Below, piece by piece: positions 17,294 through 25,073 of a stretch of 64,000 nucleotides of DNA; positions within the stretch are counted from its first letter, which is position 1, and each line of letters begins with the position of its first letter. Both the position numbers and the translations under genes were made by a program. This DNA comes from a virus. The stretch is taken from the IMG/VR virus record IMGVR_UViG_3300032242_000965, positions 24,101 through 88,100 of that record; one strand, 5' to 3'. Below the pieces are notes generated by a model. It made no database searches. It was given only the letters and a program-made list of their open reading frames with translations, and was not told the DNA's origin.

Positions 17294-17992
17294 TTAAATA
17301 GTTACAGTTGCCTTTGCAGGACGACCGCGCTTTTTAGCAACAGGTGCTGATGGTGTAGTAGTTTGTGTTGTGGTTGAAATACCTAACATCTCATTAGCCT
17401 CTTGTTGCAATCTTGCACTTTCTGCTAACAAACCTTTTGCTTCTGCTTCCATTCTTGCCGCTTGTTGTTTTAGATTATTTGCTAATGCAGTATCACCTAA
17501 TATACCTGGCACATCTGGTACACCAACTGGCGGTGTTGTTTTTGCGGCTTCTTTGTTACGCATACGTTGTGCAACTTGTTTAGAACTTTGTAATCCTAAA
17601 CTTTGATCCATTTCGGCTAACCGCTGTACAGCCTCTTCACCTTGTTTCATTTCATCTAAAATCTTATTCAACTCATCTAATTTAATTTGAGTAGAAGGAC
17701 TAGGTGTCATTACAACTTGATTAGTTTGTACTTTCTTTAGTAAGCCTTCTTTATGAAGTACTTGTAAAATAATTTTACCATCATTTGTATGAGTACGATT
17801 TAATGCATCGGCTAGATTTTCACTATTTTGCCCGATATCACTTTCAATACATTTCATTAATGGATCATGTATATGTCTGTTTAATGATTCAGTATATACT
17901 GCTAATGCCATGTGGTCTTCACCTGGTACTTCTCTGAATACAACAGCAATCTTGCGATCACCAATTTTTCCTACGTGTCTTAAAAAACTCAT
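17294..17992 (-). CDS. Conserved phage protein with C-terminal AT-hook-like motif
   Basis: 232 residues. The N-terminal ~100 residues (MSFLRHVGKIGDRKIAVVFR...) form a compact domain I associate with a family shared among T4-like phages of aquatic bacteria. A coiled-coil region follows (LNKILDEMKQGEEAVQRLAE; LKQQAARMEAEAKGLLAES). The C-terminus carries KKRGRPAK, an AT-hook-type minor-groove motif, so DNA contact is likely. GGAG precedes the start. Its actual role is unknown. Confidence 0.75.
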   Translation of the reverse strand: MSFLRHVGKIGDRKIAVVFREVPGEDHMALAVYTESLNRHIHDPLMKCIESDIGQNSENLADALNRTHTNDGKIILQVLHKEGLLKKVQTNQVVMTPSPSTQIKLDELNKILDEMKQGEEAVQRLAEMDQSLGLQSSKQVAQRMRNKEAAKTTPPVGVPDVPGILGDTALANNLKQQAARMEAEAKGLLAESARLQQEANEMLGISTTTQTTTPSAPVAKKRGRPAKATVTI

Positions 17993-18054
17993 AATGTTCT
18001 CCTTATGCTTTATAAGCTATAGCAATATTTAATTGATATTAGGTTATCCAAAAA

Positions 18055-18303
18055 TTAATTACTGCCAGCCCAACGCAATTCATATATCATTGCTTCTTTT
18101 GGATCTTCAAAGTAAATATAATAAATATCCAACAGTAGATTAGATATATCCATCGATGTTCCAAATCTACCGTATAGTTTTTTTACTACCCAAAGGTAAG
18201 ATTCTTCAGACATACTAGTAGTAGCCTTTACGAAATGTTTGGGTATGCCACCTTTTACTTCTCTGGTACCAAACCAACTTTGAGGATCAATTTCTCTTTT
18301 CAT
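18055..18303 (-). CDS. Hypothetical protein
   Basis: 82 residues, soluble, with aromatic motifs (PQSWFGTREVKGGIPKHFVK; ESYLWVVKKLYGRFG). Its ATG lies inside the end of the preceding gene, a 17-base overlap, which suggests coupled translation. Family not recognised. Confidence 0.65.
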   Translation of the reverse strand: MKREIDPQSWFGTREVKGGIPKHFVKATTSMSEESYLWVVKKLYGRFGTSMDISNLLLDIYYIYFEDPKEAMIYELRWAGSN

Positions 18304-18523
18304 CTTTTATTAAATTATAAACCATGATTGCTTGATTGAGTATATCACGTAATGCTACGTTTGTCTTAGCCTTTCGGCGAATCTCACCCCACAATTGGTC
18401 TTCTTTAAGTTGTTCATGTAAAGACTTTTTCTTTTCAGAAATGGAAACAAGTTCACGGTCAAGTGAACCTGATTCTCTTTTATAAACTGTTTCACCTTTA
18501 TCCGGTGATTCAAATACACTCAT
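18287..18523 (-). CDS. Hypothetical protein
   Basis: 78 residues, hydrophilic and helical (ISEKKKSLHEQLKEDQLW), ending in basic residues. The start codon lies in the 13-base repeat at 18521-18555. Family not recognised. Confidence 0.65.
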   Translation of the reverse strand: MSVFESPDKGETVYKRESGSLDRELVSISEKKKSLHEQLKEDQLWGEIRRKAKTNVALRDILNQAIMVYNLIKDEKRN

Positions 18524-18555
18524 CTAGTCAACTCATCTAGTCAACACATCTAGCA
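18521..18555 (-). repeat. 13-bp tandem repeat at a gene junction
   Basis: The plus strand shows CATCTAGTCAACT, CATCTAGTCAACA and a partial CATCTAGCA in tandem. The array covers the stop of the upstream gene and the start of the next, so extra copies may have arisen by slippage at the junction. Confidence 0.7.
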
Positions 18556-18943
18556 TCTTATATTTTTCGTAGGCATCAACTACAGCAGGATTATTATTAT
18601 TAATTGTAGGCACTACTTGCCACCATAATTCATCACCTACTCGAAATGGGTGATTATAACTCGCGGAGCCGACAAATGTTCTTGGTTGGTGAATCTTACC
18701 TCGATACCAAAGTCGTTCTGCTAACTTTAAGACTTCTTCTAAATCATAATCACCTATTTCATAACGGTCAGAATTTCTTGCACCTATATTACCATATGTA
18801 TGATATTGTTCTACTACAGCCACAAACTTTTCATAGTCAGGACAATCAGTACGTGTTACAATGAACATTACCTCATCCTCGGACACTTCACCTGCTAACA
18901 GACTTTGTAAGCATCCGCCTAAACTTGTACCGATATACATCAT
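18533..18943 (-). CDS. Hypothetical protein
   Basis: 136 residues, soluble, with an acidic centre (GDYDLEEVLKLAERLW) and a Trp-rich C-terminal part (GDELWWQVVP). The ATG overlaps the stop of the 107-residue gene. Family not recognised; probably part of the phage's small early or middle genes. Confidence 0.7.
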   Translation of the reverse strand: MMYIGTSLGGCLQSLLAGEVSEDEVMFIVTRTDCPDYEKFVAVVEQYHTYGNIGARNSDRYEIGDYDLEEVLKLAERLWYRGKIHQPRTFVGSASYNHPFRVGDELWWQVVPTINNNNPAVVDAYEKYKMLDVLTR

Positions 18944-19263
18944 ACGATTACAGGCCTTTTTTCTACTCGGTCGCTATAAATTTTCTGTCCATTAGCACGA
19001 ATAAAATCCACAATACCTTGAGGTGCGGTTTCAAATGCTGATTTAATTGATTCCTCAGTTAGTTCATCATCTGCATTGAATGCATAAATTTCATAATGAC
19101 GTTGAGGGTTTGATTGCGCCCTTATTGTCATTATACTAATGTTAGGGTAAATAGGAAGTGGCACACCCTTAAGAGTATTCCACATTATTTGTTTCTCAAG
19201 GTCACTATGACAATACAAATATTCAAGACCTTGATTATCCCACATTGCGAGATATTGTTTCAT
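18940..19263 (-). CDS. Hypothetical protein
   Basis: 107 residues, soluble alpha/beta pattern (RHYEIYAFNADDELTEESIK). It overlaps the downstream gene by ATGA and starts next to the stop of the 33-residue membrane microprotein. Family not recognised. Confidence 0.7.
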   Translation of the reverse strand: MKQYLAMWDNQGLEYLYCHSDLEKQIMWNTLKGVPLPIYPNISIMTIRAQSNPQRHYEIYAFNADDELTEESIKSAFETAPQGIVDFIRANGQKIYSDRVEKRPVIV

Positions 19264-19365
19264 TTATTCACCGTTAGATTCAAAAAACTTTTGAAGAATT
19301 TTTACTATCACTAGTATAATACATACCGCCGCAAGACATTCTAATAAAAAAACGATTACTGGCAT
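19264..19365 (-). CDS. Membrane microprotein of 33 residues
   Basis: The ATG at 19365 has an AAGGAG ribosome site 9 bases upstream. Nearly the whole product is one hydrophobic helix (VIVFLLECLAAVCIILVIV) with a short charged tail. The stop abuts the ATG of the next gene at 19263. It lies between the VWA gene and small hypothetical genes. Role unknown. Confidence 0.6.
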   Translation of the reverse strand: MPVIVFLLECLAAVCIILVIVKILQKFFESNGE

Positions 19366-19376
19366 ACACACTCTCC

Positions 19377-20663
19377 TTATTGTTCATCGTATAATGCAAA
19401 TGTTCCGAATGGGGGATTAGGATTCTTGTCACCATGAATGATCCAAGTAGTATCGCAATACTCTGCATCACCCCAAGAGCCACAAGGGTAACCATCAGTA
19501 AACACAATCAAACGTTTTGGTTCGATAGCACTTTCTTTTAAGTATGTAAAGATACAATCAAAGTCAGTGCCACCACCGCCCATTACTTCATAGTTTTCAA
19601 TCAAGTCCATGTTGTCACTATGAAAGTCTTTTGGGTTGTACGTTTCAGTATCAAAACAGAATACATGAACTTTGTAGCCATCAAACGAACTCATCATGCC
19701 ACCAATTTCACCTAAAAAAGCCTGTGCTTGTTTATTTGAAATTGAGCCTGACATGTCGATAGCAACAACTACGTCAATCTCTTCACCTGGTGTCATGCCA
19801 GGCATGATAGCATCCATGTGCCAACTTCTACGTGAGGGACGCATCCAAGAATAGTCTGTGCGAATAGCACTAGTCAAGTTTGTTTGAATCAACTCACGCC
19901 AGGGCATGACTGGATTAGTATGTTGTTGAATTAATCGTTCAACACTCTTAGGTAATGTACCTGCCTCTGCACTTTGTGCGGCACTGATAATTGCTTGCTT
20001 GATTTCTTGACGGGCACGTTCACGTTCTTCAGGTGTCATTTGCTTAGGGCGCTTGCCTTTGCCTTTTTTCTCACCGTCGTTACCTTCTTCACCGTCATTA
20101 TCACCATCTTCACCATCCATGTGATCGTCCAATAATTGTTCAATCAAATCATCGATGTTGATTTTCTTAACATTCTTCATTAAGTCATCATAGATTTCTT
20201 CTGCAGGCTTGCCATCGTATTTTGTTTCATATAAGCAAGGCACAGTAGTAATGAATTGACCTACATGATGACGTTTCAAATCAGCATTGACTGCATAGTC
20301 ATCAGCAATGTTCCACATTTGCGGATCACGTTCACCTCTACGACCCATATGGTCATAAACAACGTGTAATACTTCATGACCAAATAAGAATTCAATTTCT
20401 TTTGGCTTTAGCATTTTAATAAAGCGACTATTGTAATAGAATGTAATTCCGTCAGTAGCGGCAGTAGCACACCATTCGTCAGCATTTACCAATTTCATTC
20501 GTGTAGCAAGATTACCAAAGAATGAATGACGCAACAACAATCCAATACGTGCACCTACTAATAGTTCACGTGCCTGTGCATCAATCTTAGGGTCAGTAGG
20601 ACCAATTAGATTGTCAAATTTACTACTACGTTTTTTCTTAGTTGGGCTGATTACGTCACTCAT
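19377..20663 (-). CDS. Putative metallopeptidase-like/VWA-domain protein (DUF2201 type), partner of MoxR ATPase
   Basis: 428 residues. The N-terminal part has a zinc-peptidase motif HEVLH (96-100) within a DUF2201-like domain. A highly acidic linker (about 181-198, DGEDGDNDGEEGNDG) leads to a C-terminal VWA domain with an intact metal-ion-dependent adhesion site: DMSGS (303-307), T366/D367 in GGGGTDF and D390 in FTDGYP. MoxR AAA+ ATPases characteristically act with VWA proteins to remodel or activate complexes, and the MoxR gene is nearby upstream. It has its own consensus sigma70 promoter at 20689-20717. The target is unknown. Confidence 0.85.
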   Translation of the reverse strand: MSDVISPTKKKRSSKFDNLIGPTDPKIDAQARELLVGARIGLLLRHSFFGNLATRMKLVNADEWCATAATDGITFYYNSRFIKMLKPKEIEFLFGHEVLHVVYDHMGRRGERDPQMWNIADDYAVNADLKRHHVGQFITTVPCLYETKYDGKPAEEIYDDLMKNVKKINIDDLIEQLLDDHMDGEDGDNDGEEGNDGEKKGKGKRPKQMTPEERERARQEIKQAIISAAQSAEAGTLPKSVERLIQQHTNPVMPWRELIQTNLTSAIRTDYSWMRPSRRSWHMDAIMPGMTPGEEIDVVVAIDMSGSISNKQAQAFLGEIGGMMSSFDGYKVHVFCFDTETYNPKDFHSDNMDLIENYEVMGGGGTDFDCIFTYLKESAIEPKRLIVFTDGYPCGSWGDAEYCDTTWIIHGDKNPNPPFGTFALYDEQ

Positions 20664-20688
20664 AGATACTCCTTGTTACAATAACTAT

Positions 20689-20717
20689 ATTATACACTAG
20701 TATTTAATTATTGTCAA
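20689..20717 (-). promoter_or_regulatory. Consensus sigma70 promoter for the VWA gene
   Basis: The minus strand has TTGACA (20712-20717), a 17-base spacer and TATAAT (20689-20694), a perfect match. The -35 overlaps the TGA stop of the small gene at 20714. It shares TTGACAATAA with the two promoters at 22114-22142 and 22917-22945. Confidence 0.85.
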
Positions 20718-20884
20718 TTCAAACTTAAGCCACGAAAACCTTTATCAAAGTAAATCATAGCATATGGTTGGGCACTTTCCAAATGATAAAAGGTTTCACC
20801 TTGACCTTTTGTCCAACCTTTTGCACGGACACGTTGACCCAATGCATAAAAATATTTCTTACCTGAGAGACTAGTATGTTTCAT
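20714..20884 (-). CDS. Small hypothetical protein between the MoxR and VWA genes
   Basis: 56 residues from the ATG at 20884, which follows AAGGA; an upstream ATG at 20917 would start inside the terminator hairpin and is less likely. The product is basic, with many aromatics (KKYFYALGQRVRAKGW; AMIYFDKGFRG). It sits between MoxR and its VWA partner, downstream of a terminator-like hairpin. Family not recognised. Confidence 0.55.
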   Translation of the reverse strand: MKHTSLSGKKYFYALGQRVRAKGWTKGQGETFYHLESAQPYAMIYFDKGFRGLSLN

Positions 20885-20898
20885 TATAAATCCTTTAG

Positions 20899-20958
20899 AA
20901 AAAAAGGGCGAGAACATTCACACTATTCCCGCCCTGTGAACGGTGCGTTTAAGCACCG
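20899..20958 (-). terminator. Double hairpin with U-tract after the MoxR gene
   Basis: On the minus strand a stem CGGTGC/GCACCG (20941-20958) is followed by AGGGCG/CGCCCT (20905-20935) with a 19-base loop, then seven T. The long loop makes it a weaker terminator or an attenuator. It would let the downstream VWA gene depend mainly on its own promoter. Confidence 0.6.
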
Positions 20959-20970
20959 GGAGTCAGTGGA

Positions 20971-22071
20971 TCAGTTGCCTGCTTCCACAATATATTTTCC
21001 ATACTTCTTATGGAATTCATCAAAGTTCTTCAATTGAGTTGGCTCAATTGGTAACTCATAAGTCTTCAATGCAATCTTAGCACCCATAACTGTCAACTCT
21101 GTTTCAAAGTTGTTCATCATGTAAGTGAAGAAGTTTTCAGCCATTTCATGGAACTGTTTGCTGTTAACTTTCTTGTTGGTGACTGAATCTTTCAATTCGT
21201 AGCACATAGAAATTGTCAATGAGTACATTGCTGAAATTTCTTTTACTTGCAAGTCTTTAACTTTGCCTGATAAAATATCAGTTGGCTCAGGCATCTTACC
21301 TGCAATCTTACGATGAGCCATAAACTTAACTGCTAGACCTTCACCAATAGCACCTGCCACTAAATTGAATTGTGTGTCAACATCCATGTTGTCTTCATCA
21401 TTCAACAAGTCACTAACGAAACACCAACTACGAGGTGTTGCAAATGCACGTGAACTAGATTTGGCATCAAAGTCATACATATCATTCTTTGCGAATGACA
21501 AGTAACCAACAACGTCTTTGTGAATGTTGTTGTTCACAGCCCATGTCTGCCATGATGTAAAGTCAGGGCGCATTTCTAAGTGAATGAAACGATTAGCAAG
21601 GGGCATCGGCATACGATAAGTAACACCTTTGTCGCTATCACGATTGCCTGCCGCAACGATTACAACATTATCAGGCAACTTGTACTTACCTACACGGCGA
21701 TTCAAAATAAGTTGATAGCCCGCCGCTTGTACTGCTGGGGGTGCCGAGTTCATTTCATCTAAGAAAAGAACTACAACTGGATATTGACTTGCTAGTTCAT
21801 CACTAGGCAAATCTACAGGGCTAGCCCAATCCATCTTGTTGATATCTTTATTGAAGAATGGAATACCACGAATATCAGTAGGTTCCATTTGTGCCATACG
21901 CAAGTCAATTACATGACCTTTTAGTTCATCGGCAATTTCCTGCACGACTTCAGATTTACCGATGCCGGGAGGGCCCCAAAGAAAAACGGGACGTTTAGTT
22001 TTGAAAGCACTTAGAATTGCTTTGCGGGTTTGTACACTAGTGATAGTGTGATTGTCGCTAACTGATGCCAT
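20971..22071 (-). CDS. MoxR-family AAA+ ATPase
   Basis: 366 residues. Walker A GPPGIGKS (33-40), Walker B LFLDEMN (102-108) and a sensor-1-like AAGNRDSDKG stretch (about 139-150) define a AAA+ ATPase of the MoxR/CbbQ/CobS type. Such ATPases form hexameric rings that use ATP to remodel partners, usually a VWA-domain protein, here encoded just downstream at 19377-20663. The gene has its own near-consensus promoter at 22114-22142 and an AAAGGAG ribosome site. Family is firm; the remodelled target in the infected cell is unknown. Confidence 0.9.
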   Translation of the reverse strand: MASVSDNHTITSVQTRKAILSAFKTKRPVFLWGPPGIGKSEVVQEIADELKGHVIDLRMAQMEPTDIRGIPFFNKDINKMDWASPVDLPSDELASQYPVVVLFLDEMNSAPPAVQAAGYQLILNRRVGKYKLPDNVVIVAAGNRDSDKGVTYRMPMPLANRFIHLEMRPDFTSWQTWAVNNNIHKDVVGYLSFAKNDMYDFDAKSSSRAFATPRSWCFVSDLLNDEDNMDVDTQFNLVAGAIGEGLAVKFMAHRKIAGKMPEPTDILSGKVKDLQVKEISAMYSLTISMCYELKDSVTNKKVNSKQFHEMAENFFTYMMNNFETELTVMGAKIALKTYELPIEPTQLKNFDEFHKKYGKYIVEAGN

Positions 22072-22113
22072 TTATGACTCCTTTAAAAATGACTTGTTGA
22101 CTTAAGAAACTCT

Positions 22114-22142
22114 ATTCTATAGTAAAACTGATTTATTGTCAA
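22114..22142 (-). promoter_or_regulatory. Near-consensus sigma70 promoter for the MoxR gene
   Basis: TTGACA (22137-22142), 17-base spacer, TAGAAT (22114-22119) on the minus strand. The -35 overlaps the TGA stop of the zincin gene at 22139, as at the other promoter of this module. The sequence after the -35 (ATAAAT) matches the promoter at 22917-22945. Confidence 0.8.
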
Positions 22143-22594
22143 GGCTTACTCATACTTTGGGCAACACTTTCTAATAGTGCATTTACCAATTCACCTTCTC
22201 GGCGAAAGGCCTCACGTTCCCAAGGACGCTTATGATACACTACCGAATACTGTTTACCTAACCAAAAACGCTTATGTTTACCGTTACGTGAAATTTCGGA
22301 TTTATAATGACCACGAATATATTGTTTAGCATGAACCATTTCATGCGCCAATGTCAATAACATTTGAGGTAACTTTAACTGGCTATCAACTACTACAGTA
22401 ATTTCATTCTCACCTGTTTTACTTGCAACACCATTATTACCATCACGTTTGCGTAAATTTGGTGCACTACAAACTAGTAGGCTATATTTTGCTTTATTAA
22501 GGTTTAAGTATTTTGCATAAAACTTTGCAGTCTTATAGAGTAGTAGAACTTTTTCAGGATTTGTATTACCGTGGGCTAGAATTTCAATTTTCAT
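22139..22594 (-). CDS. Zinc metallopeptidase-like protein (HExxH, SprT/minigluzincin-like)
   Basis: 151 residues. The helix TLAHEMVHAKQ carries HEMVH (H84, E85, H88), the zinc-binding and catalytic motif of zincins. A downstream PWEREAF segment (about 124-130) supplies a Glu suitable as third ligand. The chain is basic and lacks a signal peptide, so it acts in the cytoplasm if active. It is transcribed upstream of the MoxR and VWA genes, and the VWA protein has a second HExxH motif. A role in degrading host proteins early in infection is a guess. Confidence 0.75.
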   Translation of the reverse strand: MKIEILAHGNTNPEKVLLLYKTAKFYAKYLNLNKAKYSLLVCSAPNLRKRDGNNGVASKTGENEITVVVDSQLKLPQMLLTLAHEMVHAKQYIRGHYKSEISRNGKHKRFWLGKQYSVVYHKRPWEREAFRREGELVNALLESVAQSMSKP

Positions 22595-22596
22595 AA

Positions 22597-22887
22597 TTAA
22601 GCCCGATTGTCACAATATTCAAACAGAATCCATTTAGCACGATTTAGTGCTTGACGAACATCCTCAATGACCATAAAATCATAGGCGCCGTTGTTGTCAT
22701 ACGCAATCATTTCCTGACAATCAGACATGATACTAGCCGCCATCATAGCAGGACCACTATGACGAAAAGTAATGCTTTGTTCAACTGCCTCACGCATTTG
22801 GGCTTCGGTACAGCCATACATACGAATCTCACGTTTTTGTTGCATGTCTTTAGCAACACCTTGGGCGATAGCAACATCAACTGTCAT
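22597..22887 (-). CDS. Hypothetical protein, first gene of the early-type module
   Basis: 96 residues, helical, with acidic and Met-rich segments (AMMAASIMSDCQEMIAY). It ends 2 bases before the zincin gene and follows the perfect sigma70 promoter at 22917-22945. AAAGGAG precedes the start. Family not recognised. Confidence 0.7.
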   Translation of the reverse strand: MTVDVAIAQGVAKDMQQKREIRMYGCTEAQMREAVEQSITFRHSGPAMMAASIMSDCQEMIAYDNNGAYDFMVIEDVRQALNRAKWILFEYCDNRA

Positions 22888-22916
22888 ACGTACTCCTTTA
22901 GTTAATCAATACATGT

Positions 22917-22945
22917 ATTATATACTGTAATGGATTTATTGTCAA
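22917..22945 (-). promoter_or_regulatory. Perfect sigma70 promoter of the early-type module
   Basis: TTGACA (22940-22945), 17-base spacer, TATAAT (22917-22922) on the minus strand, 30 bases before the ATG at 22887. It lies in a 159-base gene-free gap (22888-23046) in which I see nothing else certain; a plus-strand TATAAATA at 22979-22986 has no gene behind it. Confidence 0.88.
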
Positions 22946-23046
22946 ATCCCAAAGTGAAACAAAAAGTAGTACTTTTGTTATAAATATGTACTAAGTATTA
23001 ATGCAAACGTATAATTAATCGGTATTATATAAGGTTAATGTAATAC

Positions 23047-23301
23047 TTAGGACATCAACTTAGCCATTAACAACAATTTTTCTAAGTGGTCAATGGCTTT
23101 GTTGATTTTATCTTTTTGTTCATTACTATAACTAGTATGGCGTGTTCGCCTTGCTTCAACTTCTAATTTACTAAGTTGACCGACCATTGTTTCAATATTT
23201 TTCAACATCTTACGTAGGTCGGGATTATACGATATACTGTTAAGTTGAATAATTAATTCATTACTCACGTTATCCCAGTCCAATGATGTTTCTATTTTCA
23301 T
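23047..23301 (-). CDS. Hypothetical helical protein
   Basis: 84 residues, predicted mostly helical (LRKMLKNIETMVGQLSKLEV; INKAIDHLEKLLLMAKLM), no signal peptide. The ATG overlaps the stop of the membrane microprotein upstream (ATGA). It is the last gene of the operon that starts with plcP. Family not recognised. Confidence 0.65.
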   Translation of the reverse strand: MKIETSLDWDNVSNELIIQLNSISYNPDLRKMLKNIETMVGQLSKLEVEARRTRHTSYSNEQKDKINKAIDHLEKLLLMAKLMS

Positions 23302-23438
23302 TTATCTTTCGTAGGTTCTTCTTTCTTAGAAACCTTTTGAATAGGTTCAGGAAAGTAGGGTTCGATGATATAGTGATTACTTGTCCACCAGCCAAGTCCT
23401 GACAATGCTCCGATTACTATATATGTTGCTATAAACAT
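23298..23438 (-). CDS. Membrane microprotein of 46 residues
   Basis: The ATG at 23438 overlaps the TAA of the amidotransferase-like gene (TAATG), with GGAG upstream. One membrane helix (FIATYIVIGALSGLGWW) is followed by a Pro-rich and then Lys/Glu-rich tail. It resembles the 47-residue protein at 13717-13860 in size and in the Y-I-x-I-G-A pattern. Role unknown. Confidence 0.6.
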   Translation of the reverse strand: MFIATYIVIGALSGLGWWTSNHYIIEPYFPEPIQKVSKKEEPTKDK

Positions 23439-24082
23439 TATTTCTCCATTAGTTTATTAACGAAATCTAATAATAGTGTATGATGTGTACCGTGATGATA
23501 CTTACCCTTCATCCAACTATAACTATCATACCAAAACTGTTCACTCTCTGGGTGACAACCTATTAGACCGATTCTATTTTGAATAATAGCCATCGGATCG
23601 TTATTACTATATGTAGCAATAGTTTCGAACTTCAAATTATTTCCTACTAATGCACAACCATCATACCAAAACATATTCATAGGTGTATCTTGCCAAGTAA
23701 CTGATATATTTTTAGCATGTGGTCTTCTTGTATCTGTGCCGGGGCGGCTTAAATATTGCACAGCATCAACACCATCTAGTATATTAAAGTAGTGACTGCC
23801 GGCCCAGTATGCACCCATGCATATACCCAAATAACGTCCACCTTTGTTAACGAAATCACGTATTGCTTTTTTGTTGGGCTTTAATAGTTTATCATATGTA
23901 TCACTATCACCAAATCCACCGGGGAAAGCAACCATATCAACATCATCAAAGAAACCCTTTTCCATTTCATTCTTTGAGAATAAACGGAATTCATAATCCG
24001 AGGATAGTGCTTTGATTATTCCGTTTCCAGACTGAACCGAGCATCTTGGATCATGCACGAAAAGTGCTATTTTTGGCTTCAT
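23438..24082 (-). CDS. Class I glutamine-amidotransferase-like protein (biotin-ligase N-terminal type)
   Basis: 214 residues from the ATG at 24082, one base past the stop of the glycosyltransferase gene; a longer frame to 24118 would overlap that gene. The fold markers are FPGGFGDSDTY, a nucleophile elbow GRYLGICMGAYWAG with Cys, and GCHPESEQFW with His/Glu near the C-terminus, arranged as in BPL_N/GATase1-like proteins. No synthase domain is attached, so a substrate cannot be named. It is in the same operon as the PlcP-like and Agt-like genes, which may mean a part in modifying the head group; that is inference. Confidence 0.75.
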   Translation of the reverse strand: MKPKIALFVHDPRCSVQSGNGIIKALSSDYEFRLFSKNEMEKGFFDDVDMVAFPGGFGDSDTYDKLLKPNKKAIRDFVNKGGRYLGICMGAYWAGSHYFNILDGVDAVQYLSRPGTDTRRPHAKNISVTWQDTPMNMFWYDGCALVGNNLKFETIATYSNNDPMAIIQNRIGLIGCHPESEQFWYDSYSWMKGKYHHGTHHTLLLDFVNKLMEK

Positions 24083-24083
24083 T

Positions 24084-25073
24084 TTACACCAGATGTTGTT
24101 TGAATATTTGCCAGGCATTAGACCAACTCCAACGCTGACTTCCTTTTTCTACTACATCTCTATTTAACCCCAAGCAACGATCCACTGCTATTTTCAGGTC
24201 ATCATCCATGAAACCTGTTATCCCGCTATCAATTACATCTAATGGACCGTCTGCAGGATATGCTGCAACGGGAGTTCCACAAGCCATTGCCTCTATCATC
24301 ACTAATCCAAATGTTTCCCAACGACTAGGAAACACAAATACTTCTGCATTAGCGTAATACTGTGCTAATTCTCTACCTCTCTTAGCCCCTGCAAAATGTA
24401 CGTCGGGGTACATCTTTTTATAAGTTTCTAACATAGGACCATCACCTACCATAATCTTTAAATAATCCGGATAGTCTAATTTAAAGAAATCCTCAAGATT
24501 CTTTTCTTTACTAACACGACTAACACATAAGATATACTTAGCAGTTGTTTTTTCTCTTAAATCAGGTGTAAAGATTTCGCGGTCTACTCCTCTAGTCCAA
24601 CTAACAATCTCACCATCAAACCCATGACTATGCAAATCTTTAACCATTGTATCTGTAGTAGTTAATACTTTACCTGCATGTTTATGAAACCAACGAACAT
24701 ATGCCCATGTAATAGTTTCAGGTACACCTATTAGTTTCTTTATACCTTCAGGAAACTTAGTATGGTAAGCAGTATTGTACCTAATACTACGTTTTGTAAG
24801 ATATTTTCTAGCAGACAAACCAAGAGGACCTTCTGTGGCGATATGGATATGATCCGGGTTAATCTCCTTAATCGTCTGGCCGATTTTCCTGGGGTAGGTA
24901 ATCTTGACTTCATTGTACATAGGGCAATCAACATAGCCGTACCTCCCGGGGTCAATATATACAACATTATAACCATCAAGAACCGCACACGCCTCAATGT
25001 TTTTGTATGTAGTAACAACGCCATTTATTTGATTAGGTAAGTTGTCTGTTACTATTAATATCGTCTTTGTCAT
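24084..25073 (-). CDS. agt: GT4 glycosyltransferase, Agt-like (diacylglycerol glycosyltransferase candidate)
   Basis: 329 residues, GT-B fold. The start MTKTILIVTDNLPNQINGVV is the family's Gly-rich acceptor loop. The C-terminal donor site has the EX7E motif (E253 and E261 in ETFGLVMIEAMACGTPVA) and VSRVSKEKN (184-192). It resembles glycosyltransferases that add a sugar to diacylglycerol during phosphate limitation. It overlaps the end of the PlcP-like gene by 41 bases, so the two are co-expressed; in phosphate-starved marine and soil bacteria PlcP makes diacylglycerol and Agt glycosylates it. The family is firm; the lipid acceptor is inferred from the pairing. Confidence 0.8.
   Translation of the reverse strand: MTKTILIVTDNLPNQINGVVTTYKNIEACAVLDGYNVVYIDPGRYGYVDCPMYNEVKITYPRKIGQTIKEINPDHIHIATEGPLGLSARKYLTKRSIRYNTAYHTKFPEGIKKLIGVPETITWAYVRWFHKHAGKVLTTTDTMVKDLHSHGFDGEIVSWTRGVDREIFTPDLREKTTAKYILCVSRVSKEKNLEDFFKLDYPDYLKIMVGDGPMLETYKKMYPDVHFAGAKRGRELAQYYANAEVFVFPSRWETFGLVMIEAMACGTPVAAYPADGPLDVIDSGITGFMDDDLKIAVDRCLGLNRDVVEKGSQRWSWSNAWQIFKQHLV

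Noticed and set aside
19280-19507. 75-codon minus-strand frame at the end of the VWA gene
   Set aside because: Overlaps the VWA gene in another frame and lacks a ribosome site; the 33-codon microprotein at 19264-19365 explains the gap better.
22979-22986. Exact TATAAATA on the plus strand
   Set aside because: No plus-strand gene follows it; chance occurrence in an AT-rich gap is likely.
24740-25024. 94-codon minus-strand frame within the Agt-like gene
   Set aside because: Overlaps a gene with clear family motifs and shows no recognisable sequence; shadow frame.
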